Of a stretch of DNA of 64,000 nt, positions 16,448-24,476 are shown piece after piece. Position 1 is the first letter of the stretch. Each line of letters starts with the position of its first letter. Source of the DNA: Streptomyces lichenis (GTDB lineage Bacteria > Actinomycetota > Actinomycetes > Streptomycetales > Streptomycetaceae); NCBI RefSeq assembly GCF_023218175.1, contig NZ_JALPTH010000006.1:224719-288718 (forward strand), given 5' to 3'. The position numbers and the translations under genes were made by a program. The notes below the pieces were generated by a model. It saw only the letters and a list, made by a program, of their open reading frames with translations. It had not been told where the DNA came from and ran no database searches.

Positions 16448-18144
16448 GGGCGGGCCTCCGGGGAGGGGGCGCTCGGGGCGGCGGCCGCCTCGGGGGTCCG
16501 CAGCGGCAGCCGTACGGTGAACCGCGCGCCGGAGCCCGTACCCGTACGCGTACCGGAGCCCGACCTGGTACCGGTGTCCGCGCCCAGCTCGATGGTGCCG
16601 CCGCCGCGGTGTACGGCCTGGCGGACCAGGGCGAGGCCGAGGCCGCGGCCGGCGCCCCGGGTGGACCAGCCGCGCTCGAAGACCGCGTCCCGGTCGCCGG
16701 GGCCGATGCCCGGGCCGGTGTCGGCGACGCTGAGCAGCAGCTCGTCCGCGTCGGCGCGGGCGGTCACCGTCACCCGGGAGCCGGCCTCGGAGCGCCCCGC
16801 CGCCTCCAGCGCGTTGTCCACCAGATTGCCCAGGATGGTCACCAGGTCCCGGGACGGCAGGGTCGGCGGCAGCAGGCCGTCGTCGATGCGGCTGTCCTCG
16901 GTCAGCACGAACTCCACGCCCCGCTCGTTGGCCTCCGCCGCCTTGCCCAGCAGCAGCGCCGCGAGCACCGGCTCGCCGACCGCGTCCACCACCCGGTCGG
17001 TGAGCGCCTGGGCCAGCTCCAGCTCCGCCGTGGCGAACTCCACCGCCTCCTGCACCCGGCCCAGCTCGATCAGCGAGACCACGGTGTGCAGCCGGTTCGC
17101 CGCCTCGTGCGCCTGCGAGCGCAGCGCCTGGGTGAAGCCGCGCTCCGAGTCCAGCTCCCCGGAGAGCGCCTGCAACTCGGTGTGGTCCCGCAGCGTCACC
17201 ACCGTGCCGCGCCGCTCACCGCCGACCACCGGCCGGGTGGAGACCACCAGCAGCCGGTCGGCGGTCAGATGCAGCTCGTCCACCCGCGGCCCGCCGCTCA
17301 GCAGCGCCCCGGTGAGCGAGGCCGGCAGCCCCAGCTCGTCCACCCGGGCCCCGACCACCTCCCGGCCGGCCAGCCCCAGCAGCTCCCACGCCCCGTCGTT
17401 GACCAGCGCGATCCGGCGCTGCCCGTCCAGCATCACCAGCCCCTCGCGCACCGCGTGCAACGCGGCCTCGTGGTAGTCGTGCATCCGGCTCAGCTCGCCC
17501 GCGTTCATCCCATGGGTGTGCCGCCGCAGCCGGGCGTTGATGACATACGTGCCGAGGCCGCCGAGCGCGAGGGCGGCGCCCGCCATCCCGAGCAGCGCGG
17601 TCAGCTGGCCCCGGATCTGCGCGCTGATCCGCTCGATGGTGATGCCCGCGCTGACCAGGCCCACCACCCCCTGCCCGTCGTACACCGGCACCAGGGTCCG
17701 CACCGAGGGGCCGAGGGTGCCGGGGTAGGTCTCCGAGGACGTCCGCCCCTGCCGCGCCTGCTCGATATGACCGAGGTAGGGGCGGCCGATCTGCGCGGGG
17801 TCCGGGTGCGTCCAGCGGATGCCGTCCGGCGACATGATCGTCACGAAGTCGACCCCCTCCTGCCCGGTCAGCGACACCGCGTACCGCTGGAGCGCGGCGG
17901 TCGGCTCGCCGGAGCGGATCGCCGCCACCACGGCCGGGGAGCGGGCCACCGCGGTCGCGGTGGCGGTCGCCTGGCGGCGCGCGGTCTCCTCGGCCTGCCC
18001 GCGGTCGGTGAGGTACGCGAAGACCGCGCAACCCGCGACGATCGCGGCCACCAGCACCACCTGCATGGCGAACAGCTGGCCGGCCAGGCTGCGCGGCGGG
18101 CGGCGGCCGGTGCCTCGGCGGAGGGGGCGAAGGGAAAGGTGCAT
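16444..18144 (-). CDS. CitA/DcuS-type sensor histidine kinase
   Basis: A 566-residue membrane kinase. A first membrane helix (LFAMQVVLVAAIVAGCAVFAYL) is followed by an extracytoplasmic PAS/Cache-like domain with the sensor signature VDFVTIMSPDGIRWTHPDPAQIG and RTLVPVYDGQGVVGLVSAGI, a second helix (LLGMAGAALALGGLGTYVI), a cytoplasmic PAS domain (AALHAVREGLVMLDGQRRI), the phospho-acceptor His in LRSQAHEAANRLHTV, and an ATPase domain (LGNLVDNALEAAGRS, VADTGPGIGPGD, GRGLGLALVRQAV). This order is that of CitA/DcuS, which sense carboxylates outside the cell. Start ATG 18144 gives a normal cytoplasmic lead; a TTG at 18213 is open in frame. No ribosome binding site is seen. Confidence 0.93.
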   Translation of the reverse strand: MHLSLRPLRRGTGRRPPRSLAGQLFAMQVVLVAAIVAGCAVFAYLTDRGQAEETARRQATATATAVARSPAVVAAIRSGEPTAALQRYAVSLTGQEGVDFVTIMSPDGIRWTHPDPAQIGRPYLGHIEQARQGRTSSETYPGTLGPSVRTLVPVYDGQGVVGLVSAGITIERISAQIRGQLTALLGMAGAALALGGLGTYVINARLRRHTHGMNAGELSRMHDYHEAALHAVREGLVMLDGQRRIALVNDGAWELLGLAGREVVGARVDELGLPASLTGALLSGGPRVDELHLTADRLLVVSTRPVVGGERRGTVVTLRDHTELQALSGELDSERGFTQALRSQAHEAANRLHTVVSLIELGRVQEAVEFATAELELAQALTDRVVDAVGEPVLAALLLGKAAEANERGVEFVLTEDSRIDDGLLPPTLPSRDLVTILGNLVDNALEAAGRSEAGSRVTVTARADADELLLSVADTGPGIGPGDRDAVFERGWSTRGAGRGLGLALVRQAVHRGGGTIELGADTGTRSGSGTRTGTGSGARFTVRLPLRTPEAAAAPSAPSPEARP

Positions 18145-18274
18145 AGCGCAGACGGGAGAGGAGGAGTACGGGCGGCGTGAACGAAACGTACGCAACGGTG
18201 ACCGGCCGCACAAGGTGAGAGATGGTCTCCGGGATCCACCGGGACGTGGAGCGACTCATCCGTAGGAGGACCCC

Positions 18275-19639
18275 GTGGCCGCACGACGGGACCGTACCCA
18301 CTATCTCTATCTGGCCGTCATCGCGGCGGTGGTCCTCGGCATCGCCGTGGGCTTCCTCGCCCCCGGGGTGGCGGTGGAGCTCAAGCCGCTGGGCACCGGC
18401 TTCGTGAACCTGATCAAGATGATGATCTCACCGATCATCTTCTGCACGATCGTGCTGGGCGTCGGCTCGGTCCGCAAGGCCGCCAAGGTCGGCGCGGTCG
18501 GCGGTCTGGCCCTCGGCTACTTCATGGTCATGTCCACGGTGGCGCTGGCCATCGGCCTGGTGGTGGGCAACCTGCTGGAGCCGGGCGCCGGCCTGAAGCT
18601 GACCGACGAGGCCGCGAAGGTGGGCGAGCAGCAGGCGGCGGGCGCCAGCGAGGGCACGGTGGACTTCCTGCTCGGGGTGATCCCCAAGACCATCGTCTCG
18701 GCGTTCACCGAGGGCGAGGTGCTCCAGACCCTGCTGGTCGCGCTGCTCGCGGGCTTCGCACTCCAGGCGATGGGCCGCTCCGGTGAGCCGGTGCTGCGCG
18801 GGATCGGGCACATCCAGCGGCTGGTCTTCCGCATCCTCGCCATGATCATGTGGGCCGCGCCGGTGGGCGCGTTCGGCGCGATCGCGGCGGTGGTCGGGGA
18901 GACCGGCGTGGACGCCCTGAAGTCGCTGGCCATCATCATGATCGGCTTCTATGCCACCTGCGCGATCTTCGTCTTCCTGGTGCTCGGCACGCTGCTGCGG
19001 CTGGTGGCGGGCATCAGCGTCATCGCGCTGCTGAAGTACCTGGGGCGGGAGTTCCTGCTGATCCTCTCCACCTCCTCGTCCGAGTCGGCGCTGCCGCGGC
19101 TGATCGCGAAGATGGAGCACATGGGCGTCAGCAAGCCCGTGGTCGGCATCACCGTCCCGACCGGCTACTCCTTCAACCTGGACGGCACCGCGATCTATCT
19201 GACCATGGCCTCGCTCTTCGTGGCCGAGGCGATGGGCGACCCGCTCTCGGTCGGCGAGCAGATCTCGCTGCTGGTCTTCATGGTCATCGCCTCCAAGGGC
19301 GCGGCGGGCGTCACCGGCGCCGGGCTCGCCACCCTGGCCGGCGGCCTCCAGTCGCACAAGCCGGCCCTGGTGGACGGGGTGGGCCTGATCGTCGGCATCG
19401 ACCGCTTCATGAGCGAGGCCCGCGCGCTGACCAACTTCGCGGGCAACGCGGTGGCCACGGTGCTGGTCGGCACCTGGACCAAGGAGATCGACAAGGAGCG
19501 CGCCGCCGAGGTGCTGGCCGGCCGGGTGCCCTTCGACGAGCGCACCCTGATGGACGAACACGGCGACACACCCCACACGGCCCCCGCCCCCGACGATGAG
19601 GGCGGCACCCCCGACCGCCGAGAGCCGGCCAAGGTCTGA
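18275..19639 (+). CDS. Dicarboxylate/amino acid:cation symporter (DctA/GltP family)
   Basis: A 454-residue integral membrane transporter. It shows the family motifs in order: helix starts such as YLYLAVIAAVVLGIAVGFLAP, SPIIFCTIVLGVGSV, the serine-rich hairpin LSTSSSESALPRLI, the cation/substrate segment GYSFNLDGTAIYLT, the second hairpin IASKGAAGVTGAG, and DRFMSEARALTNFAGNAVATVLV. These define the dicarboxylate/amino acid:cation symporters that import succinate, fumarate, malate or aspartate with protons or sodium. GTG 18275 follows GTAGGAGG by 7 bases. It is divergent from the sensor kinase by 130 bases, which strongly suggests control by that pair. A tandem repeat begins 25 bases after the stop. 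Confidence 0.94.
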   Translation: MAARRDRTHYLYLAVIAAVVLGIAVGFLAPGVAVELKPLGTGFVNLIKMMISPIIFCTIVLGVGSVRKAAKVGAVGGLALGYFMVMSTVALAIGLVVGNLLEPGAGLKLTDEAAKVGEQQAAGASEGTVDFLLGVIPKTIVSAFTEGEVLQTLLVALLAGFALQAMGRSGEPVLRGIGHIQRLVFRILAMIMWAAPVGAFGAIAAVVGETGVDALKSLAIIMIGFYATCAIFVFLVLGTLLRLVAGISVIALLKYLGREFLLILSTSSSESALPRLIAKMEHMGVSKPVVGITVPTGYSFNLDGTAIYLTMASLFVAEAMGDPLSVGEQISLLVFMVIASKGAAGVTGAGLATLAGGLQSHKPALVDGVGLIVGIDRFMSEARALTNFAGNAVATVLVGTWTKEIDKERAAEVLAGRVPFDERTLMDEHGDTPHTAPAPDDEGGTPDRREPAKV

Positions 19640-19664
19640 CCCCGGCGGGGGAGCTGGCCGGAGC

Positions 19665-19962
19665 CCGACGCCACCCGGCGGGGTACGGCCCCGGGGCCCG
19701 ACGCCGCCCGGCGGGGGTCCGGCCGGGGTCCGACGCCACCTTGCGGTTCTACGGCCCCGGGGCCTGACGCCACCTCTCGGGGGTACGGCCCCGGGGCCCG
19801 ACGCCGCCCGGCGGGGGCGACCCCGAGGCTCGACGCCGCCTCGCCGGGGTACGGGCCCGGGCCCGACGCCACCTCGCCGGGGTACGGCCCCGAGGCCCGA
19901 CGCCGCCCGGCGGGGGTCCGGCCGGGGCTCGACGCCACCTCTCGGGGGTACGGCCCCGAGGG
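19665..19962 (+). repeat. Nine-copy minisatellite, unit 32-34 bp
   Basis: Units begin at 19665, 19698, 19730, 19764, 19798, 19830, 19863, 19897 and 19929, each opening with YYGACGCC and mostly closing with GGTACGGCCCCGRGG. Unit lengths are 33, 32, 34, 34, 32, 33, 34, 32 and about 34. The lengths are not multiples of three, so it is not a protein repeat. It lies in the 3' flank of the symporter gene and no spacer-like unique sequence separates units. Confidence 0.92.
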
Positions 19963-20121
19963 TTGCGGCCGCCGGGCTGACGGCCCCCCGGGCCGCGGGC
20001 CCCGCCCCGATACGCGGCCGCGCGGGATCCCCCCTCCCGCGCGGCCGCTCACGCCTGTTCCGGCGCCGGCGCCGATGTCCGGGCGCGCGGTGAGCCGCTT
20101 ACGCCCTGAGCCGTCGCCGTC
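19963..20121. other. Spacer between minisatellite and tetR-like gene
   Basis: GC-rich sequence with remnants resembling the repeat unit and no open gene or clear terminator. Both flanking genes converge here. Confidence 0.4.
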
Positions 20122-20796
20122 TCACTCCACCAGCCCCGCCACCAGCTCGGTGGCCCGCTCCGGGAGGACGCCCGCCGCGATCAGTACCGTCACCGCGGCG
20201 GAGCGGCCGGCCTTGCCGGGCGGCAGGGTGCCCGCGTTGACCGCCTCCATCAGCCCGAACAGCACCTGCTCATGGACGTAGGCGAGCGCCGCCGCGGGCA
20301 GCGGGGAGCTGAACACCCCCTCGTTCAGGCCTCGTTGCAGCAGGTCCGCGCAACTGCGCCGGACCGGGGCGAGCCGCTGCCTGATCCCTTCCATGGTGAC
20401 GCTCCGCTGCGCGAGGGCGACCAGCAGCCGGTAGCGGTCGGCGACCCGCCAGGCGTTCAGGGTGGCCCGGGCGACCGCCTCCGCCGGGTCGTCCACCCCG
20501 TCCCGTCCGGCCGCGTGCGCCTGGGCGACCGACTCCACCGCGCTGTCCACCAGGGCGGCGATCAGCGCCTCGCGGCTGGGGAAGTGGCCGTAGACGGTGC
20601 GCCGGACCACCCCGGCGGCCCGGGCGATCTGGTCCATGGAGGCGTCCGGGTCGCGCAGCAGCTCGGTGAGGGCGACCTGCTCGATACGGCGCCGATTGGC
20701 GTCCGCCCTGCCAGAAGGAGCCACGCCCGCGGGCGTCGCGCCGGAAGGAGTCACATCCGAAGAAGTCACCCCCTCATTCTGCACCTCGTTTTGCAC
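20122..20796 (-). CDS. TetR family repressor of the divergent efflux pump
   Basis: A 224-residue TetR regulator with the N-terminal helix-turn-helix SMDQIARAAGVVRRTVYGHFPSREALIAALV at about residues 53-83 and a helical ligand domain. The first 35 residues are a Val/Thr/Gly-rich lead of uncertain reality. GTG 20796 is the longest start, but it falls inside operator 1; GTGs at 20784 or 20769 are alternatives and would leave the operator upstream of translation. It is divergent from an MFS pump, and two identical-pattern palindromes separate them, the standard arrangement for drug-responsive autoregulated repression. Confidence 0.88.
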   Translation of the reverse strand: MQNEVQNEGVTSSDVTPSGATPAGVAPSGRADANRRRIEQVALTELLRDPDASMDQIARAAGVVRRTVYGHFPSREALIAALVDSAVESVAQAHAAGRDGVDDPAEAVARATLNAWRVADRYRLLVALAQRSVTMEGIRQRLAPVRRSCADLLQRGLNEGVFSSPLPAAALAYVHEQVLFGLMEAVNAGTLPPGKAGRSAAVTVLIAAGVLPERATELVAGLVE

Positions 20797-20807
20797 ATGG
20801 CTGTGCA
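20792..20807. promoter_or_regulatory. TetR operator 1, TGCACA-TGGC-TGTGCA
   Basis: A perfect 6-4-6 inverted repeat between divergent tetR and MFS genes, of the same pattern as operator 2. It overlaps the longest possible tetR start. Confidence 0.75.
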
Positions 20808-20818
20808 GTCACGTAACT

Positions 20819-20834
20819 TGCACAGTGCTGTGCA
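20819..20834. promoter_or_regulatory. TetR operator 2, TGCACA-GTGC-TGTGCA
   Basis: A perfect inverted repeat with the same half-sites and spacer length as operator 1; centres are 27 bp apart. A further half-site TGTGCA lies at 20847-20852. Confidence 0.75.
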
Positions 20835-20891
20835 TTTACACACCCATGTGCAAGTGGCTGGGTGAGAAGCGAAACGGAGGGTGTTCAGGCC

Positions 20892-22565
20892 ATGCGCCTC
20901 ATCAGGAACCAGCCGGTGGAGTCCGAGTCCCGGCCCTATCCCCAGCGCTGGTGGGCGCTGGGTGTGCTCTGCCTGAGCCTGCTCATCATCGTGATGGCGA
21001 ACACCGCCCTCACCGTCGCCGCCCCCGACATGACCCGGGACCTCGGGCTGACCAGCTCCGACCTCCAGTGGGTCATCGACGGCTACACCGTCCCGTACGC
21101 GGCGCTGATGCTGCTGCTCGGCGCGATCGGCGACAAGTACAGCCGGCGCGGCGCACTCGTCCTGGGCCTGGTCGTCTTCGGCGCCGCCTCGGTGGCGGGC
21201 TCGCTCACCGACTCCTCCTCCGGCGTGGTCGCCGCCCGGGCCGCGATGGGCGTCGGCGCCGCGATGATCATGCCGGCCACGCTCTCCCTGCTGGCCGCCA
21301 CCTTCCCGCGCGCCGAACGCGCCCGGGCGATCGTGCTGTGGACCGCCACCGCGGGGCTGGCCATCGCCGCCGGGCCGCTGGTCGCCGGGGCCCTGCTGGA
21401 GAACCACGGCTGGGCCTCCACCTTCCTGATCAACGTGCCGGTGGCCGCGCTCGCCCTCGTCGGCGCCCTCACCCTCGTACCGCCGTCGAAGGCCGCCCGG
21501 CACGGCCGTATCGACTACGTCGGCGGGCTGCTGTCCGTGGTCTGGGCGGGTGCGCTGGTCTACGCGATCATCCAGGGGCCGCACTTCGGCTGGGACGCCA
21601 AGGCCGTCACCTCGGCGGTCGTCGCGGGTGTCGCCCTGCTCGCCTTCACCCTGTGGGAGCTGCGCCACCCGCGCCCGCTGCTGGACGTGCGCCGGTTCGC
21701 CAACCGGGCCTTCGCCGGGTCCAACCTGGCCGTGGCGCTCTTCTTCCTCGCCGTCTTCGGCGCCTTCTACTACCTGACCCAGCACCTCCAGTTCGTCCTG
21801 GGCTACGACCCGCTGGACACCGGTGTCCGCATGCTGCCGCTGGCCGGCGCCGTCTTCGTCGGCTCCGCGCTCACCGGCTACCTCACCCCGCGGCTCGGCA
21901 TGAAGGTGACGGTCACCGCGGGCATGGCGCTCGGCACGCTGGCGCTGGCGCTGCTGACCCGGGTGGACGCGGGCAGCGGGTACGGGGACCTGGTCGCCCC
22001 GCTGATCGTCCTCGGCGCCGCCATCGGGCTGGCCCTCTCGCCCTGCACCGACGCCATCATGGGCGCCTTCCCCGAGTCCGAACTCGGCGTCGGCGGCGCG
22101 GTCAACGACACCTCCCTGGAGCTGGGCGGTTCGCTCGGCATCGCCGTACTCGGCTCCGTCCTCGCCTCCTCCTACTCCGACCACCTCGCCGACGCCGCCG
22201 GTGGCAGCGGGCTGCCGGCCTCCGCCCTGGACACCGCCCAGGACTCGGTCGGCGCCGGCTACGCGGTCGCCCAGGGCGTCGGCGACAAGGCCCAGGCCCT
22301 GCTCCAGCAGGCCGCCGCCCATCCCGAGCAGGCCGCCCAGCTCAAGGCGCAGGCCGCGCAACTCTCCGACGGGGCGCGCCAGATGGCCGACGCCGTCACC
22401 GCCGCCTTCTCCGACGCGGTCGCCCACACCAGCCTGGTCGGCGCCATCGTCCTCGGCGCGGGCACCCTCCTGGTGGCGCTGCTGCTGCCCCGCCGCCCCC
22501 GCCCGGACGCCACCCCGGCGCCTGTCCGGAAGACCGAGCACCCTCGCGAACCGGCCGGCGTCTGA
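20892..22565 (+). CDS. MFS drug efflux transporter, DHA2 (14-TM) family
   Basis: A 557-residue membrane protein. The first helix LGVLCLSLLIIVMANTALTVAAPDM, the loop motif LGAIGDKYSRRGALVLGL (motif A type), motif C-like GPLVAGALLENHGWASTFLINVPVA and about 14 hydrophobic segments place it in the DHA2 group, which export drugs or metabolites by proton antiport. It has a long Gln/Ala-rich loop before the last helix (AQLKAQAAQLSDGARQMADAV). ATG 20892 follows GGAGG by 11 bases. It is divergent from a TetR gene and has two palindromic operators upstream. Substrate is unknown. Confidence 0.93.
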   Translation: MRLIRNQPVESESRPYPQRWWALGVLCLSLLIIVMANTALTVAAPDMTRDLGLTSSDLQWVIDGYTVPYAALMLLLGAIGDKYSRRGALVLGLVVFGAASVAGSLTDSSSGVVAARAAMGVGAAMIMPATLSLLAATFPRAERARAIVLWTATAGLAIAAGPLVAGALLENHGWASTFLINVPVAALALVGALTLVPPSKAARHGRIDYVGGLLSVVWAGALVYAIIQGPHFGWDAKAVTSAVVAGVALLAFTLWELRHPRPLLDVRRFANRAFAGSNLAVALFFLAVFGAFYYLTQHLQFVLGYDPLDTGVRMLPLAGAVFVGSALTGYLTPRLGMKVTVTAGMALGTLALALLTRVDAGSGYGDLVAPLIVLGAAIGLALSPCTDAIMGAFPESELGVGGAVNDTSLELGGSLGIAVLGSVLASSYSDHLADAAGGSGLPASALDTAQDSVGAGYAVAQGVGDKAQALLQQAAAHPEQAAQLKAQAAQLSDGARQMADAVTAAFSDAVAHTSLVGAIVLGAGTLLVALLLPRRPRPDATPAPVRKTEHPREPAGV

Positions 22566-22582
22566 CCACGCCCCCTCCACAC

Positions 22583-22625
22583 CCGCGGGCCCCGGGAAAA
22601 CGGTATGACGTCCCGGGGCCCGCGG
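22583..22625 (+). terminator. 15-bp hairpin terminator after the MFS gene
   Basis: CCGCGGGCCCCGGGA (22583-22597) pairs perfectly with 22611-22625 around a 13-base loop. It ends 15 bases before the next start codon. Confidence 0.85.
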
Positions 22626-22640
22626 TGCTGGGATGGCGCC

Positions 22641-23648
22641 ATGGACAGCGTGAAGACGGCCACCGTCGACCGGACCGGCTACCCGGACGCGGTCACCCCC
22701 TGGGAGGACCCCGACTGGCGGGCCGCCGCCCTCGACTGGATCACCACGAGCCTCGCGGCGCACGGCCTGCGCACCCCCGGCCCGGACCGCATCCGGCTCC
22801 GCCCCTGGTCGGTCCTCCTCCGCCTGCCCGTCCAGGACTCCGCCGTCCGCTGGTTCAAGGCCAACCCGCCCGGCAGCCGCTTCGAGGGCCCGCTGACCGC
22901 CGCCCTCGCCCGCCGCGTCCCCGGTCACGTCCTGACCCCGCTCGCCCTGGATGCCGACCGCGGCTGGTCCCTGCTGCCACCTGGCGGCGACCTCTTCCGC
23001 GACGTCCTGGCCCGCGGCCCCGTCCCCCTCGCCGCCTGGGAGCGGCTCCTCCACCAGTACGCGGAGACCCAGCACGCTCTCGTCCCGTACGCCGACTCCC
23101 TCCTCACCCTCGGCGTCCCCAGCGCCCGCACCCTCGAACTCCCCGCCCTCTTCGACCGGCTGGTCGCCGACAACCCGGCCCTCCTCCCCGAGGGCCGCCG
23201 GCGGCTACGGGCACTCCGCCCCCAACTCCTCGACTGGTCCGAGGAACTGGCCGCCGTGGGCGTCCCCGACACCCTGGACCACACCGACCTCCACGACGGC
23301 CAGCTCTTCCACCGCGCCACCCCCGGGGCCCCGCCGCACTTCACCTTCTTCGACTGGGGCGACGCCGCCGTCTCCCACCCCTTCGGCTGCCTCCTGGTCC
23401 CACTCCGCCGCGCCGCCGAACTCCACGGCCCCGCCGCCCTCCCCCGCCTGCGCGACGCCTACCTCGAACCCTGGACCTCCCCCCACCTCCCCGCTCCCAG
23501 CCTCCGCCGCGCCGCCACCCTCGCCTGGCGCCTCGCCCCTCTGCACCGCGCCCACTCCTACGGCCGCTTCTTCCCCGCCGAGGCCGCCACCGGCGCCCCG
23601 GACGCCGCCCGCTGGCTGCTCAGGCTCGCCGACGAACCGGAGGTGTAG
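22641..23648 (+). CDS. Aminoglycoside phosphotransferase-like (APH/choline kinase fold) protein
   Basis: A 335-residue cytoplasmic protein of the kinase-like APH fold. The catalytic loop reads DHTDLHDGQLF where the family usually has HGDLHxxN, and the metal-binding loop reads FFDWGDAAVSHPFG. The phosphate-binding lobe is LRPWSVLLRLPVQDSAVRWFKANP, with a conserved Lys in WFKA. The canonical Asn of the catalytic loop appears as Gln and the Gly-Asp as Thr-Asp, so activity is likely but the substrate is open; many such genes are not antibiotic kinases. ATG 22641 has no ribosome binding site; ATG 22605, inside the terminator loop, is unlikely. Confidence 0.8.
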   Translation: MDSVKTATVDRTGYPDAVTPWEDPDWRAAALDWITTSLAAHGLRTPGPDRIRLRPWSVLLRLPVQDSAVRWFKANPPGSRFEGPLTAALARRVPGHVLTPLALDADRGWSLLPPGGDLFRDVLARGPVPLAAWERLLHQYAETQHALVPYADSLLTLGVPSARTLELPALFDRLVADNPALLPEGRRRLRALRPQLLDWSEELAAVGVPDTLDHTDLHDGQLFHRATPGAPPHFTFFDWGDAAVSHPFGCLLVPLRRAAELHGPAALPRLRDAYLEPWTSPHLPAPSLRRAATLAWRLAPLHRAHSYGRFFPAEAATGAPDAARWLLRLADEPEV

Positions 23649-23739
23649 GGGGCCGTTCACCACCGTCCGCCCGCCCCCTCTGCTCAAAGTTCGGTGAACC
23701 CTCCGGTGCCGCGGCCGCCGCGGCGGTACCGTCCGCCGC

Positions 23740-24126
23740 ATGAGCGATGACCAGTGCGACCCCCGAGTCCAGTGGCCGCTGCCGCCGGCCTGGATGTTCG
23801 ACTGCGAGGACTGCGTCCGGCTGTACGGGCGGATGAAGCGCATCACCGACATGATGTGGGAGATGCACTTCACCGGGGAGAAGGGCGTCGACTACGACCC
23901 GATGGACAGCCAGGTCGGCTCCATGATCGCCATGATCCGCCATATGGCCATGGCGCACGAGGAGTTGCTGCCCGACTGGGAGCCGGACTGCCCCTCCTGC
24001 GCCGAACGTCGGCAGTCGATCGCCCGCGCGGTCGCCCGGAGCGCGAGCCCGGACGCCGTGGTCGTGCTCCAGGAGCACCGCGCCGCCCACGCGGTCCTGC
24101 CACCCCACAGCGCCAAGAACCTCTGA
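23740..24126 (+). CDS. Small protein with two CxxC motifs, likely zinc-binding; function unknown
   Basis: A 128-residue protein. Cys22-x2-Cys25 (FDCEDCVRLYG) and Cys84-x2-Cys87 (EPDCPSCAER) form a probable four-cysteine metal site; Cys6 is extra. Between them lie Met-rich helices (MKRITDMMWEMHF, SMIAMIRHMAMAHEELLP) with His68 and His73. It is not a WhiB protein, since the cysteine spacing differs. No ribosome binding site is seen, but TACCGT lies 7 bases before the ATG, which would fit a -10 box of a leaderless transcript. Role unknown. Confidence 0.7.
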   Translation: MSDDQCDPRVQWPLPPAWMFDCEDCVRLYGRMKRITDMMWEMHFTGEKGVDYDPMDSQVGSMIAMIRHMAMAHEELLPDWEPDCPSCAERRQSIARAVARSASPDAVVVLQEHRAAHAVLPPHSAKNL

Positions 24127-24476
24127 CCTGCCCTTTCAGCAGTGCCAACTCCCGCTCGTCCAGCACCAGATCGACGGCCCGCCGCCGAGTCGCGGGCCGC
24201 CTCGGGGCGGCTGGCACCCGGGGTGGGGTGGGCGCCAGCCGCTTGGCCGAGGACTCGGCGGCACGCCGCAGGTGGCCCGCGTCCGCCACCGGCCCCTGAG
24301 GACGGGCATGGGAAAGGGGAGCCCCCGCCGCGGTGGCGGCGGGGGCTCCCCTTCGCGTAAGCTTCATGGTTCGTGTACGGGTGCGCGCAGGCATGGCGAA
24401 GCCGCACACGGAAGTTCAGTTCACGGAACATACCGCGCCGGGAGTGGGATTGTCAACGCAAGCGCAGGAGCCGGAG
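24127..24476. other. Intergenic region before the HelR-type gene
   Basis: 350 bases. The minus strand reads as an open frame ending in VDLVLDERELALLKGQ, which looks protein-like, but it has no start signal and runs into the gene at 23740-24126; it may be a decayed gene end. Bases 24315-24352 form a strong terminator. The promoter of the following ATPase gene must lie after 24355. Confidence 0.45.
24315..24354 (+). terminator. 17-bp hairpin terminator
   Basis: AGGGGAGCCCCCGCCGC (24315-24331) pairs exactly with 24336-24352 around GGTG and is followed by TT. It insulates the HelR-type gene. Confidence 0.85.

Noticed and set aside
19665..19962. Possible CRISPR array
   Set aside because: Units abut directly without unique spacers and no cas genes are near; it is a minisatellite.
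24142..24300. Minus-strand frame ending VDLVLDERELALLKGQ
   Set aside because: Looks protein-like but has no start signal and no stop before the neighbouring gene; too little to call even a pseudogene.
24127..24476. Rifamycin-associated element upstream of the HelR-type gene
   Set aside because: The only strong inverted repeat is a 17-bp hairpin that behaves as a terminator; no separate element was found by eye.
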